A stretch of 40,306 bases of DNA from Planctomycetia bacterium (GTDB lineage: Bacteria; Planctomycetota; Planctomycetia; Pirellulales; UBA1268), in contig RFRL01000006.1 in the NCBI GenBank assembly GCA_009924545.1, positions 1 to 40,306 on the forward strand, in the 5' to 3' direction. Shown in pieces: positions 15,717 to 22,951 of this stretch. Below the pieces are notes generated by a model. The model was not told the origin of the DNA. It saw only the letters and a program-made list of their open reading frames with translations, and searched no databases. The position numbers and the translations under genes were made by a program. The stretch's first letter is position 1, and the number at the start of each line of letters is the position of its first letter.

Positions 15717-17422
15717 TGGCTCCGGCATCCACCGGCCGTCGCGTCGGCCGCTTCGCCGGTCACGCGGCGCGGCTCGGGCTGGTGGCCCTCACCGCCTGGC
15801 TGCTCCATGCCGGCGCCGTCCGCGGCGCCGCCCGGCAAACGGCCGCCGACCCACGGCTGCTACCGCTCGACAGGATCCGCGTTCATCTGCCGGAAGCGGT
15901 CGGGATCGGGCCACCCGCCGGCGCCGTCGCCGGGGCCTCGAGCCTCGTCGATGCCGCCGGGAGCATCGTCGGCACGGCGCTGGTCACGAGCCCCGCCGGC
16001 GATGCGGCGGTGGGGTTCTCCGGACCCACCACCGTGCTCGTGGTCTGCGACCGCGACTTGACCATCGCCGGGATGGAGATCCTCGCCAGCCGTGACACGC
16101 GCGAGCACGTCCGCGCCGTGGCGGCCGACGCCCGCTTCTGGGAATCGTTCCGCGGCCGGGCTCTCGCCGACCTCGCTGCCGCGCCGCAGCGCCACGTCGC
16201 CGGCGCCACGCTCACCAGCCACGCCATCGCCGCCGCGGTGGCCCTGCGCCTCGGGGCGAGCGCTCCCCCCGGGCTCTTCCCCGGGGCGCCCACCGCCGCC
16301 GACCTGCGCCAGCTCTTCCCCGGCATGGTGAGCTCGGCCCAGGACCCGGGCGACCCGCACGTGATCCGTATCCACGGGCCCGACCACCTGCCGCTGGGCT
16401 TCGTCCTCCGCACGAGCCCCGCCGCCGACCGGACGATCGGCTACCAGGGCCCCTCCGACGCCCTGGTGGGGTTCGACACCGAAGGGCGGGTGTGCGGCAT
16501 CGCGCTTGTCGCCAGTTTCGACAACGAGCCCTACGTCGGCTACGTCCGCGACGACGGCCGCTTCCGCCGGCTGTGGCGCGGGACGACGATCGAGGAACTC
16601 GCCGGCCGCGATCCGCTCGGCCACGGTGTCGAGGGGGTGAGCGGCGCGACGATGACCAGCCAGGCGGTCGCCGAGGGGATCCTCCACGCGATCCGCGCCC
16701 ACGCCGCGACCCGGCACGAGCGCGACGCCCCCGGGTGGCGCTCGATCGAGGGCCCGCAGTGGGGCGCGATTGCGGTGATCGGCGTCGGCCTGGCGACGGC
16801 GTTCAGCCGGCTGCGCGGCGGCCGCTTCGGCCGGCTCGTGCTCCCGGTGGTGGTCCTCGCTTACCTCGGCTTCGGTGCGGGGGCACTGGTGTCGCTGGCG
16901 CAGTTGGCTGGCTGGGCCCAGTCGGGTCTGCCGCGCGGGGCCCCCGTCCTCCTCGTGCTCACGGCCGTGGCCCTCGCCGCGCCGGCGTTCACCGGCCGCA
17001 ACGTCTACTGCTCCCACCTCTGCGCCCACGGGGCGGCGCAGCAGCTCCTGGTGCGCGCCCGCCGCGGGCGCCCGGCGCTGGCGGTGCCGCCGCGCCTGCG
17101 CCCCTGGCTCGTGGCCCTCCCCTGGGCGCTGTTGCTCGTGGCCGTGGCCGCGGCGGCCCTGCGGCTCCCGGTGAGCCTCGTCGACCTCGAGCCGTTCGAC
17201 GCCTACCTGCCCACCGTCGCGGGGGTGGCGAGCCTGGTGATCTTCGCCGTCGGCCTGGCGGTGAGCAGCCGGGTGCCGATGGCCCACTGCCGTCATGCCT
17301 GCCCCACCGGGGCCCTCCTCGATCAGCTGCGGTTCCACAGGCGCAGCGACCGCATCACGTGGCGCGACGGCGTGCTCCTGGCCTGCCTGCTGCTGGCGGC
17401 CCTCGGCTGGTGGACCGCATGA
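15716..17422 (+). CDS. NosR-like membrane protein with two FMN-binding domains
   Basis: A 568-residue protein. After an export leader, two FMN_bind domains occupy about residues 50-190 and 205-345. Their covalent attachment motifs read AGATLTS (Thr165) and SGATMTS (Thr312); the Thr of GAT is where ApbE enzymes link FMN. About six hydrophobic segments follow (from about residue 355), with two CxxxC motifs: CSHLCAHG (Cys432, Cys436) and CRHACPTG (Cys525, Cys529), in the places where NosR/NapH proteins bind redox cofactors. No ferredoxin-type 4Fe-4S domain is seen. The architecture suggests electron transfer between the membrane quinone pool and extracytoplasmic flavins. The start is chosen because TGATG overlaps the protease stop. 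The stop overlaps the following apbE start (ATGA). Electron donor and acceptor are not encoded nearby. Confidence 0.85.
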   Translation: MAPASTGRRVGRFAGHAARLGLVALTAWLLHAGAVRGAARQTAADPRLLPLDRIRVHLPEAVGIGPPAGAVAGASSLVDAAGSIVGTALVTSPAGDAAVGFSGPTTVLVVCDRDLTIAGMEILASRDTREHVRAVAADARFWESFRGRALADLAAAPQRHVAGATLTSHAIAAAVALRLGASAPPGLFPGAPTAADLRQLFPGMVSSAQDPGDPHVIRIHGPDHLPLGFVLRTSPAADRTIGYQGPSDALVGFDTEGRVCGIALVASFDNEPYVGYVRDDGRFRRLWRGTTIEELAGRDPLGHGVEGVSGATMTSQAVAEGILHAIRAHAATRHERDAPGWRSIEGPQWGAIAVIGVGLATAFSRLRGGRFGRLVLPVVVLAYLGFGAGALVSLAQLAGWAQSGLPRGAPVLLVLTAVALAAPAFTGRNVYCSHLCAHGAAQQLLVRARRGRPALAVPPRLRPWLVALPWALLLVAVAAAALRLPVSLVDLEPFDAYLPTVAGVASLVIFAVGLAVSSRVPMAHCRHACPTGALLDQLRFHRRSDRITWRDGVLLACLLLAALGWWTA

Positions 17423-18372
17423 CACCCTCCCGACCCGCCGTGGCGGCAGGGCTTCTCGGCGTGGCGCTGCTGGCGGCGGCGCGCGGTGGTCGAACCGCGG
17501 AGCCGGTCACGCTCGCCGGCCCGGCGATGGGCACGACGTTCCGCGTGGCGCTCGCCGCCCCCGTTGCCGGCCGGTCGACGGCGATGGTGCACCGGGAGAT
17601 CGAGGCGGTGCTCGGCCGGCTCGACTCGAGCTTGAGCCACTGGCGGAACGACTCGGCCCTGAGCCGGCTCAACGCCGCCCCGGCCGGCGCGTGGATCGCG
17701 CTCGATGCCGACCTGGCCGCGGTGCTCCGTGCCGCGCGCAGCGTCCATGCCGCCTCGGGCGGGGCCTTCGACCCCACCGTGCTGCCGCTGGTGGAGGCGT
17801 GGCGCGTGGGTGCCCCCGACGCCGCCACCGTCGCCGCGGCCCGCGCCACGGTCGGTCTCGACACGATCGAGTGGCGCGACGAGGGGGGCACGCTCGCGGC
17901 GCGCAAGCGCTTCCCGGAGACGCGCCTCGACCTCGGGGCGATCGGGCCCGGCTTTGCGGTGGACGCGATCGGCGAACGGCTGGTGGAGCTCGGGTCGGAA
18001 AACCATCTCGTCTCACTCGGGGGGGAGTGCCGGGCCTGGGGCACGGCGGCGGGCGACCGGGCCTGGCAGGTGCAACTCGATCCCGGCGGCCCAGGGCACC
18101 CGGCGCGCGTGGTCGACCTTCCCGCCGGGACGGCACTGGCCACGAGCACCAGGCGGCCCGGGCGGTCGCCGCTCGACCCGCGCTCCGGCACGGTGGCCGG
18201 CGGTGGCGCCACGAGCGTTACGGTCCGGGGGCCCTCGGCCGGCCTCGCCGACGCCTGGGCGCTGGCACTGCTCGTCCAGTCGGCAGATCCGGGCTGGCCG
18301 GAGCGCCAACAGCGCCGATTGCCCCCGGGCTACACGGTGGAACGCATTGGTGCCCCCCCGGCGCCGCGGTAG
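17419..18372 (+). CDS. ApbE-family protein, flavin transferase motifs degenerate
   Basis: A 317-residue protein with a signal peptide (VAAGLLGVALLAAARGG). Most ApbE landmarks are present: GPAMGTTFRV, LDSSLSHWRNDSALSRLN, ASGGAFDPTVLPLVEAWR, LDLGAIGPGFAVDAI and VSLGGECRAWG. Three places deviate. The usual Lys of GAIGKGFA is Pro. The loop before DPRSG (Asp253) is nine residues shorter than in the other ApbE of this window and lacks the His of the HIxDPRTG motif. The metal-site Thr of DAWxT is Leu282 (DAWAL, Asp278). The ATG overlaps the stop of the NosR-like gene, so it is clearly meant as its partner. It may be a divergent but active NosX/ApbE type, or have lost transferase activity; sequence alone does not settle this. 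Confidence 0.85.
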   Translation: MTPSRPAVAAGLLGVALLAAARGGRTAEPVTLAGPAMGTTFRVALAAPVAGRSTAMVHREIEAVLGRLDSSLSHWRNDSALSRLNAAPAGAWIALDADLAAVLRAARSVHAASGGAFDPTVLPLVEAWRVGAPDAATVAAARATVGLDTIEWRDEGGTLAARKRFPETRLDLGAIGPGFAVDAIGERLVELGSENHLVSLGGECRAWGTAAGDRAWQVQLDPGGPGHPARVVDLPAGTALATSTRRPGRSPLDPRSGTVAGGGATSVTVRGPSAGLADAWALALLVQSADPGWPERQQRRLPPGYTVERIGAPPAPR

Positions 18373-18375
18373 GCT
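18370..18375 (+). promoter_or_regulatory. Candidate -10 box (TAGGCT) for the hairpin leader
   Basis: TAGGCT overlaps the apbE stop codon. A transcript started 6-7 bases downstream would begin exactly at the base of the first stem-loop at 18381. No convincing -35. Inference. Confidence 0.3.
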
Positions 18376-18380
18376 AGCAG

Positions 18381-18502
18381 CGTGTGGACCAAGTCCCTTC
18401 GTGGCCTTGGTCCACACGAAAACGTGCGGTTTTCACGGGAGCTGCGCTCCCGGCACCTCATCCCTGAGGTGCTGGCAGGAAGTTTGTCAGGAGCCTGCCA
18501 GC
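18381..18502 (+). ncRNA. Array of five consecutive stem-loops, putative structured 5' leader
   Basis: Five perfect inverted repeats follow each other almost without spacers. H1 has arms 18381-18393 and 18406-18418 (13 bp, 12-base loop). H2 has arms 18418-18423 and 18429-18434 (6 bp, 5-base loop). H3 has arms 18436-18442 and 18446-18452 (7 bp, 3-base loop). H4 has arms 18453-18460 and 18465-18472 (8 bp, TCCC loop). H5 has arms 18471-18479 and 18494-18502 (9 bp, 14-base loop). H1 and H2 share one base, and H4 and H5 share two. The only Shine-Dalgarno-like AGGAG (18489-18493) lies in the H5 loop, and the ATG at 18504 follows the 3' arm. I recognise no known riboswitch or RNA family. A repeat or attenuator element is the alternative reading. 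Confidence 0.6.
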
Positions 18503-18503
18503 C

Positions 18504-20933
18504 ATGGGGGGCAGACGAATGGCACGGCCGGGTCACCAGCGCCCGCGTTCCCCGGCGTCCGGGCTGACGGCGCTGGCGTGCGCCTGGGCGCTGGTGGCGC
18601 AGGGGGCCGAACCGCCGGCCGATGAGGCCGCGTTCTTCGCCACCGAGGTCGCCCCGCTCCTGGCCCGCCGCTGCCTCGATTGCCACTCCGCCGCCGGGGA
18701 GATCAACGGCGGACTCCAGCTCGACCTCCGCGCCGGCTGGCAGCAGGGGGGTGATTCCGGGCCGGCGATCGTCGCCGGCAAGCCCGGCGAGAGCCTGCTC
18801 GTCCGCGCCGTCCGCTGGGAGCAGAACGCCCCGGAGATGCCCCCCGACGGCCGGCTGCCCGCCGCCGACGTGGCGATACTCGAAACCTGGATCAAGCGCG
18901 GGGCCTTCGACCCGCGCGAGGGCGACCCCCTTCCGCGCGACCGCGGCAACCGTCCGCGCGGCACCACCGGCATGACGGTGGAGGAGGGCCGGCAGCTGTG
19001 GTGCCTGCAGCCGCTCGAGCCCCCGCCGGTGCCGACGGTTGACGATCCCGCGTGGGCGTACGATCCGATCGACCGCTTCATCCACACGGCGGCGGCCGCG
19101 GCGGGCATCGAGCCGGCCCCCCCGGCGGCGCCCGAAGTGCTCGTGCGTCGGCTGTGGCAGGATCTCACCGGGCTCCCCCCGTCGCCGGAAGAGATCGATG
19201 CCTTCGTCGTCGCGCACGCGGCCGATCCGCGCGGCGCCGTCGAGCGCGTCGTCGATCGGCTCCTCGCCGACCCCGGGTTCGGAGAGCGTTTCGGCCGGCA
19301 CTGGCTCGATCTGGCGCGCTTCGCGGAGAGCAGCGGCGGCGGCCGCACGCTCCTCTTCAAGGATGCCTGGCGCTACCGCGACTGGGTGATCGACGCGGTC
19401 AATGCCGACATGCCTTTCGACCGGTTCCTGGCGGCGCAGCTCGCCGGCGACCTGCTTCCCGCCGCGGCCACGGCCGAGCGCGAGCAACTCCTCGCCGCCA
19501 CCGGCTTCCTCGTCCTCGGCCCCACCAACTACGAGGAGCAGGACAAGCAGCAACTGCGCATGGACATCGTCGACGAGCAGCTCGACACGCTCGGCAAGGT
19601 GTTCCTCGGCCAGTCGCTCGGCTGCGCCCGCTGCCACGACCATGCCTTCGAGCCGATCACCCAGGCCGACTACCACGCCCTCGCCGGGATCCTCGCCTCG
19701 ACGCAAACCCTGTTCAACGAGACCGACAACGTCGCTCGCTGGATCGCGGTGCCGCTGGAGGAACCGGCCGACGTGGCCACGCGGCGCGGCGCCATCGATA
19801 CCGAGGTGGCCGGCATCGCCCGCGAGATCAAGGAACTGAAGCGCGCCACCGACACCGCCGACGCCGCGGACCGGATCAAGGCCCTCGAGGCCCGGCAGAA
19901 GGCCCTGCGCGCCGAACTGCCCCCGCGCCCCACGGTGATGACCGTCCGCGACAGGGAGGCCCCCGCCGACACGGCGCTACGGATCCGCGGCATCGAAAAG
20001 AACCGCGGCGCCGTCGTGGCGCGCGGGCTCCCGGCGGTGTTCGGCACGGCGCTGGCGATCCCCCCGGGCACAAGCGGCCGCCGCGAGCTGGCCGCCTGGC
20101 TCGGTGACCCAGCCCATCCCCTCGTGCCGCGCGTCCTCGCCAACCGGGTGTGGCACTGGCTCACCGGCCGCGGTATCGTCGCCACGGTCGATGCCTTCGG
20201 CGCCACCGGCGCCGCCCCGTCGCACCCCGCCCTCCTCGACCACCTGGCGTCGCGCCTCGTGGCCGACGGCTACCGGCTCAAGCCGCTGGTGCGGGCCATC
20301 GTCCTGTCGCGGACCTACGCCGCGGCGGTGGCCGCGCCCGATCCCGCCGACCCCGACAACGCCCTCTTCACCCGGGCGCGTCGCCGCCGGCTCGATGCGG
20401 AGCAGATCCGCGACGCGATCCTCGCCGCTGCCGGCACGCTCGACCGCACGGCCGGCGGCCTGTCGATCGTGGGGGCGGGTGAGATCGACGCCAACGACAC
20501 CGCCGCGCAGGCGATCGAATACGGCTATGTGTTCGCCGACACGCGCCGCAGCGTCTACACCCCCGCCTTCCGCAACCGCCGGCCGACCCTCTTCGAGGTC
20601 TTCGATTTCGCCGACATCAACACCGCCACCGGCGCCCGCCCGGCGAGCACGGTCGCGACGCAGGCGCTGTTCTTCGCCAACGACCCCTTCGCCGTGACGC
20701 AGGCCCGGGCCACGGCGGCCCGGGTGCTCGCCGCCTTGCCCGACGGCGAAGGGGAACCGGCCGACGCGCGGCGCGTGGAGTGGCTCCATCGCACACTCCT
20801 CGGCCGCCCGCCGCGGTCGGGCGAGATGGCGCGGTGCCTGGAGTTCCTCCGCGCCGCCGGCGGCACGGCCGAGGCCCATGCGGTGCTCGTGCAGGCGCTC
20901 TTCGGATCGATCGACTTCCGCTTCCTGGACTAG
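18504..20933 (+). CDS. PSCyt1/DUF1549/DUF1553 planctomycete cytochrome-type protein
   Basis: An 809-residue exported protein with the standard planctomycete architecture. After a signal segment (LTALACAWALVAQGA), a PSCyt1 haem-type domain spans about residues 40-140, with CLDCH at residues 57-61 and MPPDGRLP before the helical end. The DUF1549 (PSCyt2) domain covers about 180-395 and contains a second CARCHDH motif near residue 374. A Lys/Ala-rich helical linker follows (IAREIKELKRATDTADAADRIKALEARQKAL). The DUF1553 (PSD1) domain occupies about 530-800 (AHPLVPRVLANRVWHWLTGRG, LDAEQIRDAILAAAG). The role of the family is unproven, though it is often linked to polysaccharide use. Two in-frame ATGs exist, 18504 and 18519; the first fits the AGGAG in hairpin H5. 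The DUF1501 gene follows after 14 bases, the usual operon partner. Confidence 0.95.
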   Translation: MGGRRMARPGHQRPRSPASGLTALACAWALVAQGAEPPADEAAFFATEVAPLLARRCLDCHSAAGEINGGLQLDLRAGWQQGGDSGPAIVAGKPGESLLVRAVRWEQNAPEMPPDGRLPAADVAILETWIKRGAFDPREGDPLPRDRGNRPRGTTGMTVEEGRQLWCLQPLEPPPVPTVDDPAWAYDPIDRFIHTAAAAAGIEPAPPAAPEVLVRRLWQDLTGLPPSPEEIDAFVVAHAADPRGAVERVVDRLLADPGFGERFGRHWLDLARFAESSGGGRTLLFKDAWRYRDWVIDAVNADMPFDRFLAAQLAGDLLPAAATAEREQLLAATGFLVLGPTNYEEQDKQQLRMDIVDEQLDTLGKVFLGQSLGCARCHDHAFEPITQADYHALAGILASTQTLFNETDNVARWIAVPLEEPADVATRRGAIDTEVAGIAREIKELKRATDTADAADRIKALEARQKALRAELPPRPTVMTVRDREAPADTALRIRGIEKNRGAVVARGLPAVFGTALAIPPGTSGRRELAAWLGDPAHPLVPRVLANRVWHWLTGRGIVATVDAFGATGAAPSHPALLDHLASRLVADGYRLKPLVRAIVLSRTYAAAVAAPDPADPDNALFTRARRRRLDAEQIRDAILAAAGTLDRTAGGLSIVGAGEIDANDTAAQAIEYGYVFADTRRSVYTPAFRNRRPTLFEVFDFADINTATGARPASTVATQALFFANDPFAVTQARATAARVLAALPDGEGEPADARRVEWLHRTLLGRPPRSGEMARCLEFLRAAGGTAEAHAVLVQALFGSIDFRFLD

Positions 20934-20947
20934 CCCCCGGTACCGCC

Positions 20948-22348
20948 ATGAACATCCCTGCAGCATGTTCCCGCCGGACGGTGTTGGGCCACACCGCCTG
21001 TGGCTTCGGGGCCATGGCCCTGGCGGGCCTGTGCCAGGGTGCGGCGGGCGCGACCGGCCTCCATCTGCCGCCGCGGGCCAAGCGCGTGATCTTCCTGTTC
21101 ATGGCGGGTGGGGTGAGCCATGTCGACAGCTTCGACCACAAGCCGCGTCTCTTCACCGACGACGGCAAGAAGATGCCCTTCGGCGACCTGCGCAGCATCG
21201 CCAAGACCGGCACCAGCCCGCCGCAGCGCGTGATGAAGCCGCTGTGGCCCTTCGCCCGGCACGGGCAGGGCGGCCAGTGGGTGTCGGAGCTGTTCCCGGA
21301 GATGGCCCGGATCGTCGACCACCTGTGCCTCGTCAAGAGCCTGCACACCGAGGGGATCGCCCACGGTCCGGCCACGCTCTTCCTCCACACCGGGAGCACC
21401 ACGGCGATCCGCCCGAGCATGGGCTCGTGGATCCACTACGGCCTGGGGAGCGAGAACGCCGACCTGCCGGGCTTCGTCAGTCTCTCCCCGGCGCTGGCCA
21501 ACGGCGGACCGCGGAACTACGGCCACGCCTTCCTCCCCGCGCTCCACCAGGGCACGGCGGTGGGGCGCGCCGGCCTGCCGGCCACCGAGGCCACGATCCC
21601 CAATCTCGCTCCGGCCCGGCACGGGCCGCTGGCCGACCTGGGCCGCGACCTGGTCGCCGACCTCAACCGCCAGCAGCTCGTCGGTCGGGTGGGCGACACG
21701 GAGCTGGAGGCGGTGATCGCCGCCGGCGAACTGGCGGCGCGGATGCAGGCGACGGCGCCGCGCGTCTTCGACCTCGCCAGCGAGACCCCCGAGACCCTGG
21801 CCCTCTACGGCATCGGCACCAAGGCCACCGACAACTTCGGCCGCCAGTGCCTGCTGGCGCGGCGCCTGGTGGAGTCGGGGGTGCGCTTCGTGCAGGTCAA
21901 CTACACCGACAACTCCAACAATCCCGCCTGGGACCAGCACTCCAACATGCCCAAGCACCTCGACCATGCCCGGGCGGTCGACAAGCCGGTGGCGGCGCTG
22001 GTCACCGATCTGGCGCGGCGGGGTCTCCTCGACGACACGATCGTGTGGTGGGGTGGGGAGTTCGGCCGCACCCCCTATGCCCAGGACGACGGCACGGGCC
22101 GCGACCACAATCCCGCCGGCTTCACGGTGTGGCTGGCCGGTGGCGGCTTCAGGGCGGGGCATGCCCACGGCGCCACCGACGAGTTCGGCCACCATGCGGT
22201 GGAGGGGCGCGTCCACATGCACGACCTCCACGCCACGCTCCTGGCGGCGCTCGGTCTCGACCACGAGCGCCTCACGTTCCGCCACGCGGGCCGCGACTTC
22301 CGCCTCACCGACGTCGCCGGCCGGGTGGTGCACGACTTGTTCGCGTGA
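20948..22348 (+). CDS. DUF1501 domain protein, Tat-exported
   Basis: A 466-residue member of the DUF1501 family, related in fold to sulfatases and alkaline phosphatases. The N terminus SRRTVLGHTACGFGAMALAGLCQGAAGA is a twin-arginine signal, implying folding in the cytoplasm before export. Family blocks are complete: RVIFLFMAGGVSHVDSFDHKP, the LVKSLHTEGIAHGPATLFLHTG block, FGRQCLLARRLVESGVRFVQV, and the metal-site-like ending TIVWWGGEFGRTPYAQDDGTGRDHNPAGFTVWLAGGGFRAGHAHGATDEFG with its His residues. The start at 20948 is set by the signal. It lies 14 bases behind the DUF1553 gene and is almost certainly co-transcribed with it. Substrate is unknown; the pair is thought to act at the cell surface. 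Confidence 0.95.
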   Translation: MNIPAACSRRTVLGHTACGFGAMALAGLCQGAAGATGLHLPPRAKRVIFLFMAGGVSHVDSFDHKPRLFTDDGKKMPFGDLRSIAKTGTSPPQRVMKPLWPFARHGQGGQWVSELFPEMARIVDHLCLVKSLHTEGIAHGPATLFLHTGSTTAIRPSMGSWIHYGLGSENADLPGFVSLSPALANGGPRNYGHAFLPALHQGTAVGRAGLPATEATIPNLAPARHGPLADLGRDLVADLNRQQLVGRVGDTELEAVIAAGELAARMQATAPRVFDLASETPETLALYGIGTKATDNFGRQCLLARRLVESGVRFVQVNYTDNSNNPAWDQHSNMPKHLDHARAVDKPVAALVTDLARRGLLDDTIVWWGGEFGRTPYAQDDGTGRDHNPAGFTVWLAGGGFRAGHAHGATDEFGHHAVEGRVHMHDLHATLLAALGLDHERLTFRHAGRDFRLTDVAGRVVHDLFA

Positions 22349-22394
22349 CGCGGCCGCATCAACGCCCTCCAGGCGGTCACCTGACCGGACAGCG

Positions 22395-22928
22395 ATGAAC
22401 TACCGCGAACGGGAATACACGTGCCGGGGACGCACGATCCGCCTCCGCCAGCCCGAAGGGGTCGTTGCCCTCCGCGCGGCCGAGGGTGCCCGCAGCATGG
22501 CGCCGGCGGCCGCGACGCGGGCGACCGGCCCCGCTGTGGCTGGCCTCCCCGAGGCCGACGTGGCCGCCTTCGAAACCGCCGGATGGTCGATCGTGCCGGA
22601 GCCCGCGGCGCGCGGTGCGATCCCGTCCGGAACGAAAGCCGACATCCTCATCGAGCCCTCCGGCCGCATGGTCCTCGCCACGGACCGGCTCACGCTCCAG
22701 GTGAAATCGCCTGCCGGACCCGACGCAGACCGGGCGCGCCTGGCGGCCTCGGGCATCGAAGTCCTCACACCGCTGCGCTTCGCTCCGGGTCTGTACCAGG
22801 CCCGGGTCGTGGCCGCCGGCAACGAGGATGTGTTCGATGCCTGCCGGCGCCTGGTGAACGACGGCGTCGCCACGTTCGCCGAACCCGATCTCATCGGCGC
22901 CATCGGCCCGCGCGGCGGGAGCCGCTGA
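22395..22928 (+). CDS. Orphan protein resembling a subtilase N-terminal prodomain
   Basis: A 177-residue protein with no signal peptide. The first half is unremarkable, with an Ala-rich low-complexity part (SMAPAAATRATGPAVAG). The second half, from about residue 85, reads ILIEPSGRMVLATDRLTLQVKSP, then GIEVLTPLRFAPGLYQARVVAA, then VFDACRRLVNDGVATFAEPDLIGAI. This is the pattern of the propeptide of S8 (subtilisin/fervidolysin-type) proteases, where FAEPDLI normally leads into the catalytic domain. Here the protein ends 8 residues later, and no Asp-His-Ser catalytic domain follows in any frame. It could be a free-standing protease inhibitor or chaperone, or a relic of a truncated protease. The gene follows DUF1501 on the same strand after 46 bases. 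The family call is tentative. Confidence 0.6.
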   Translation: MNYREREYTCRGRTIRLRQPEGVVALRAAEGARSMAPAAATRATGPAVAGLPEADVAAFETAGWSIVPEPAARGAIPSGTKADILIEPSGRMVLATDRLTLQVKSPAGPDADRARLAASGIEVLTPLRFAPGLYQARVVAAGNEDVFDACRRLVNDGVATFAEPDLIGAIGPRGGSR

Positions 22929-22951
22929 CACGCTCGCCCGCGCCCGCCGCG

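Noticed and set aside
18382-18567. A short frame starting MWTKSLRGLG inside the hairpin array
   Set aside because: The first 13-bp inverted repeat makes the same VWTK start appear on both strands, so the frame is a by-product of the palindrome. It overlaps the real gene in another frame and has no ribosome-binding site.
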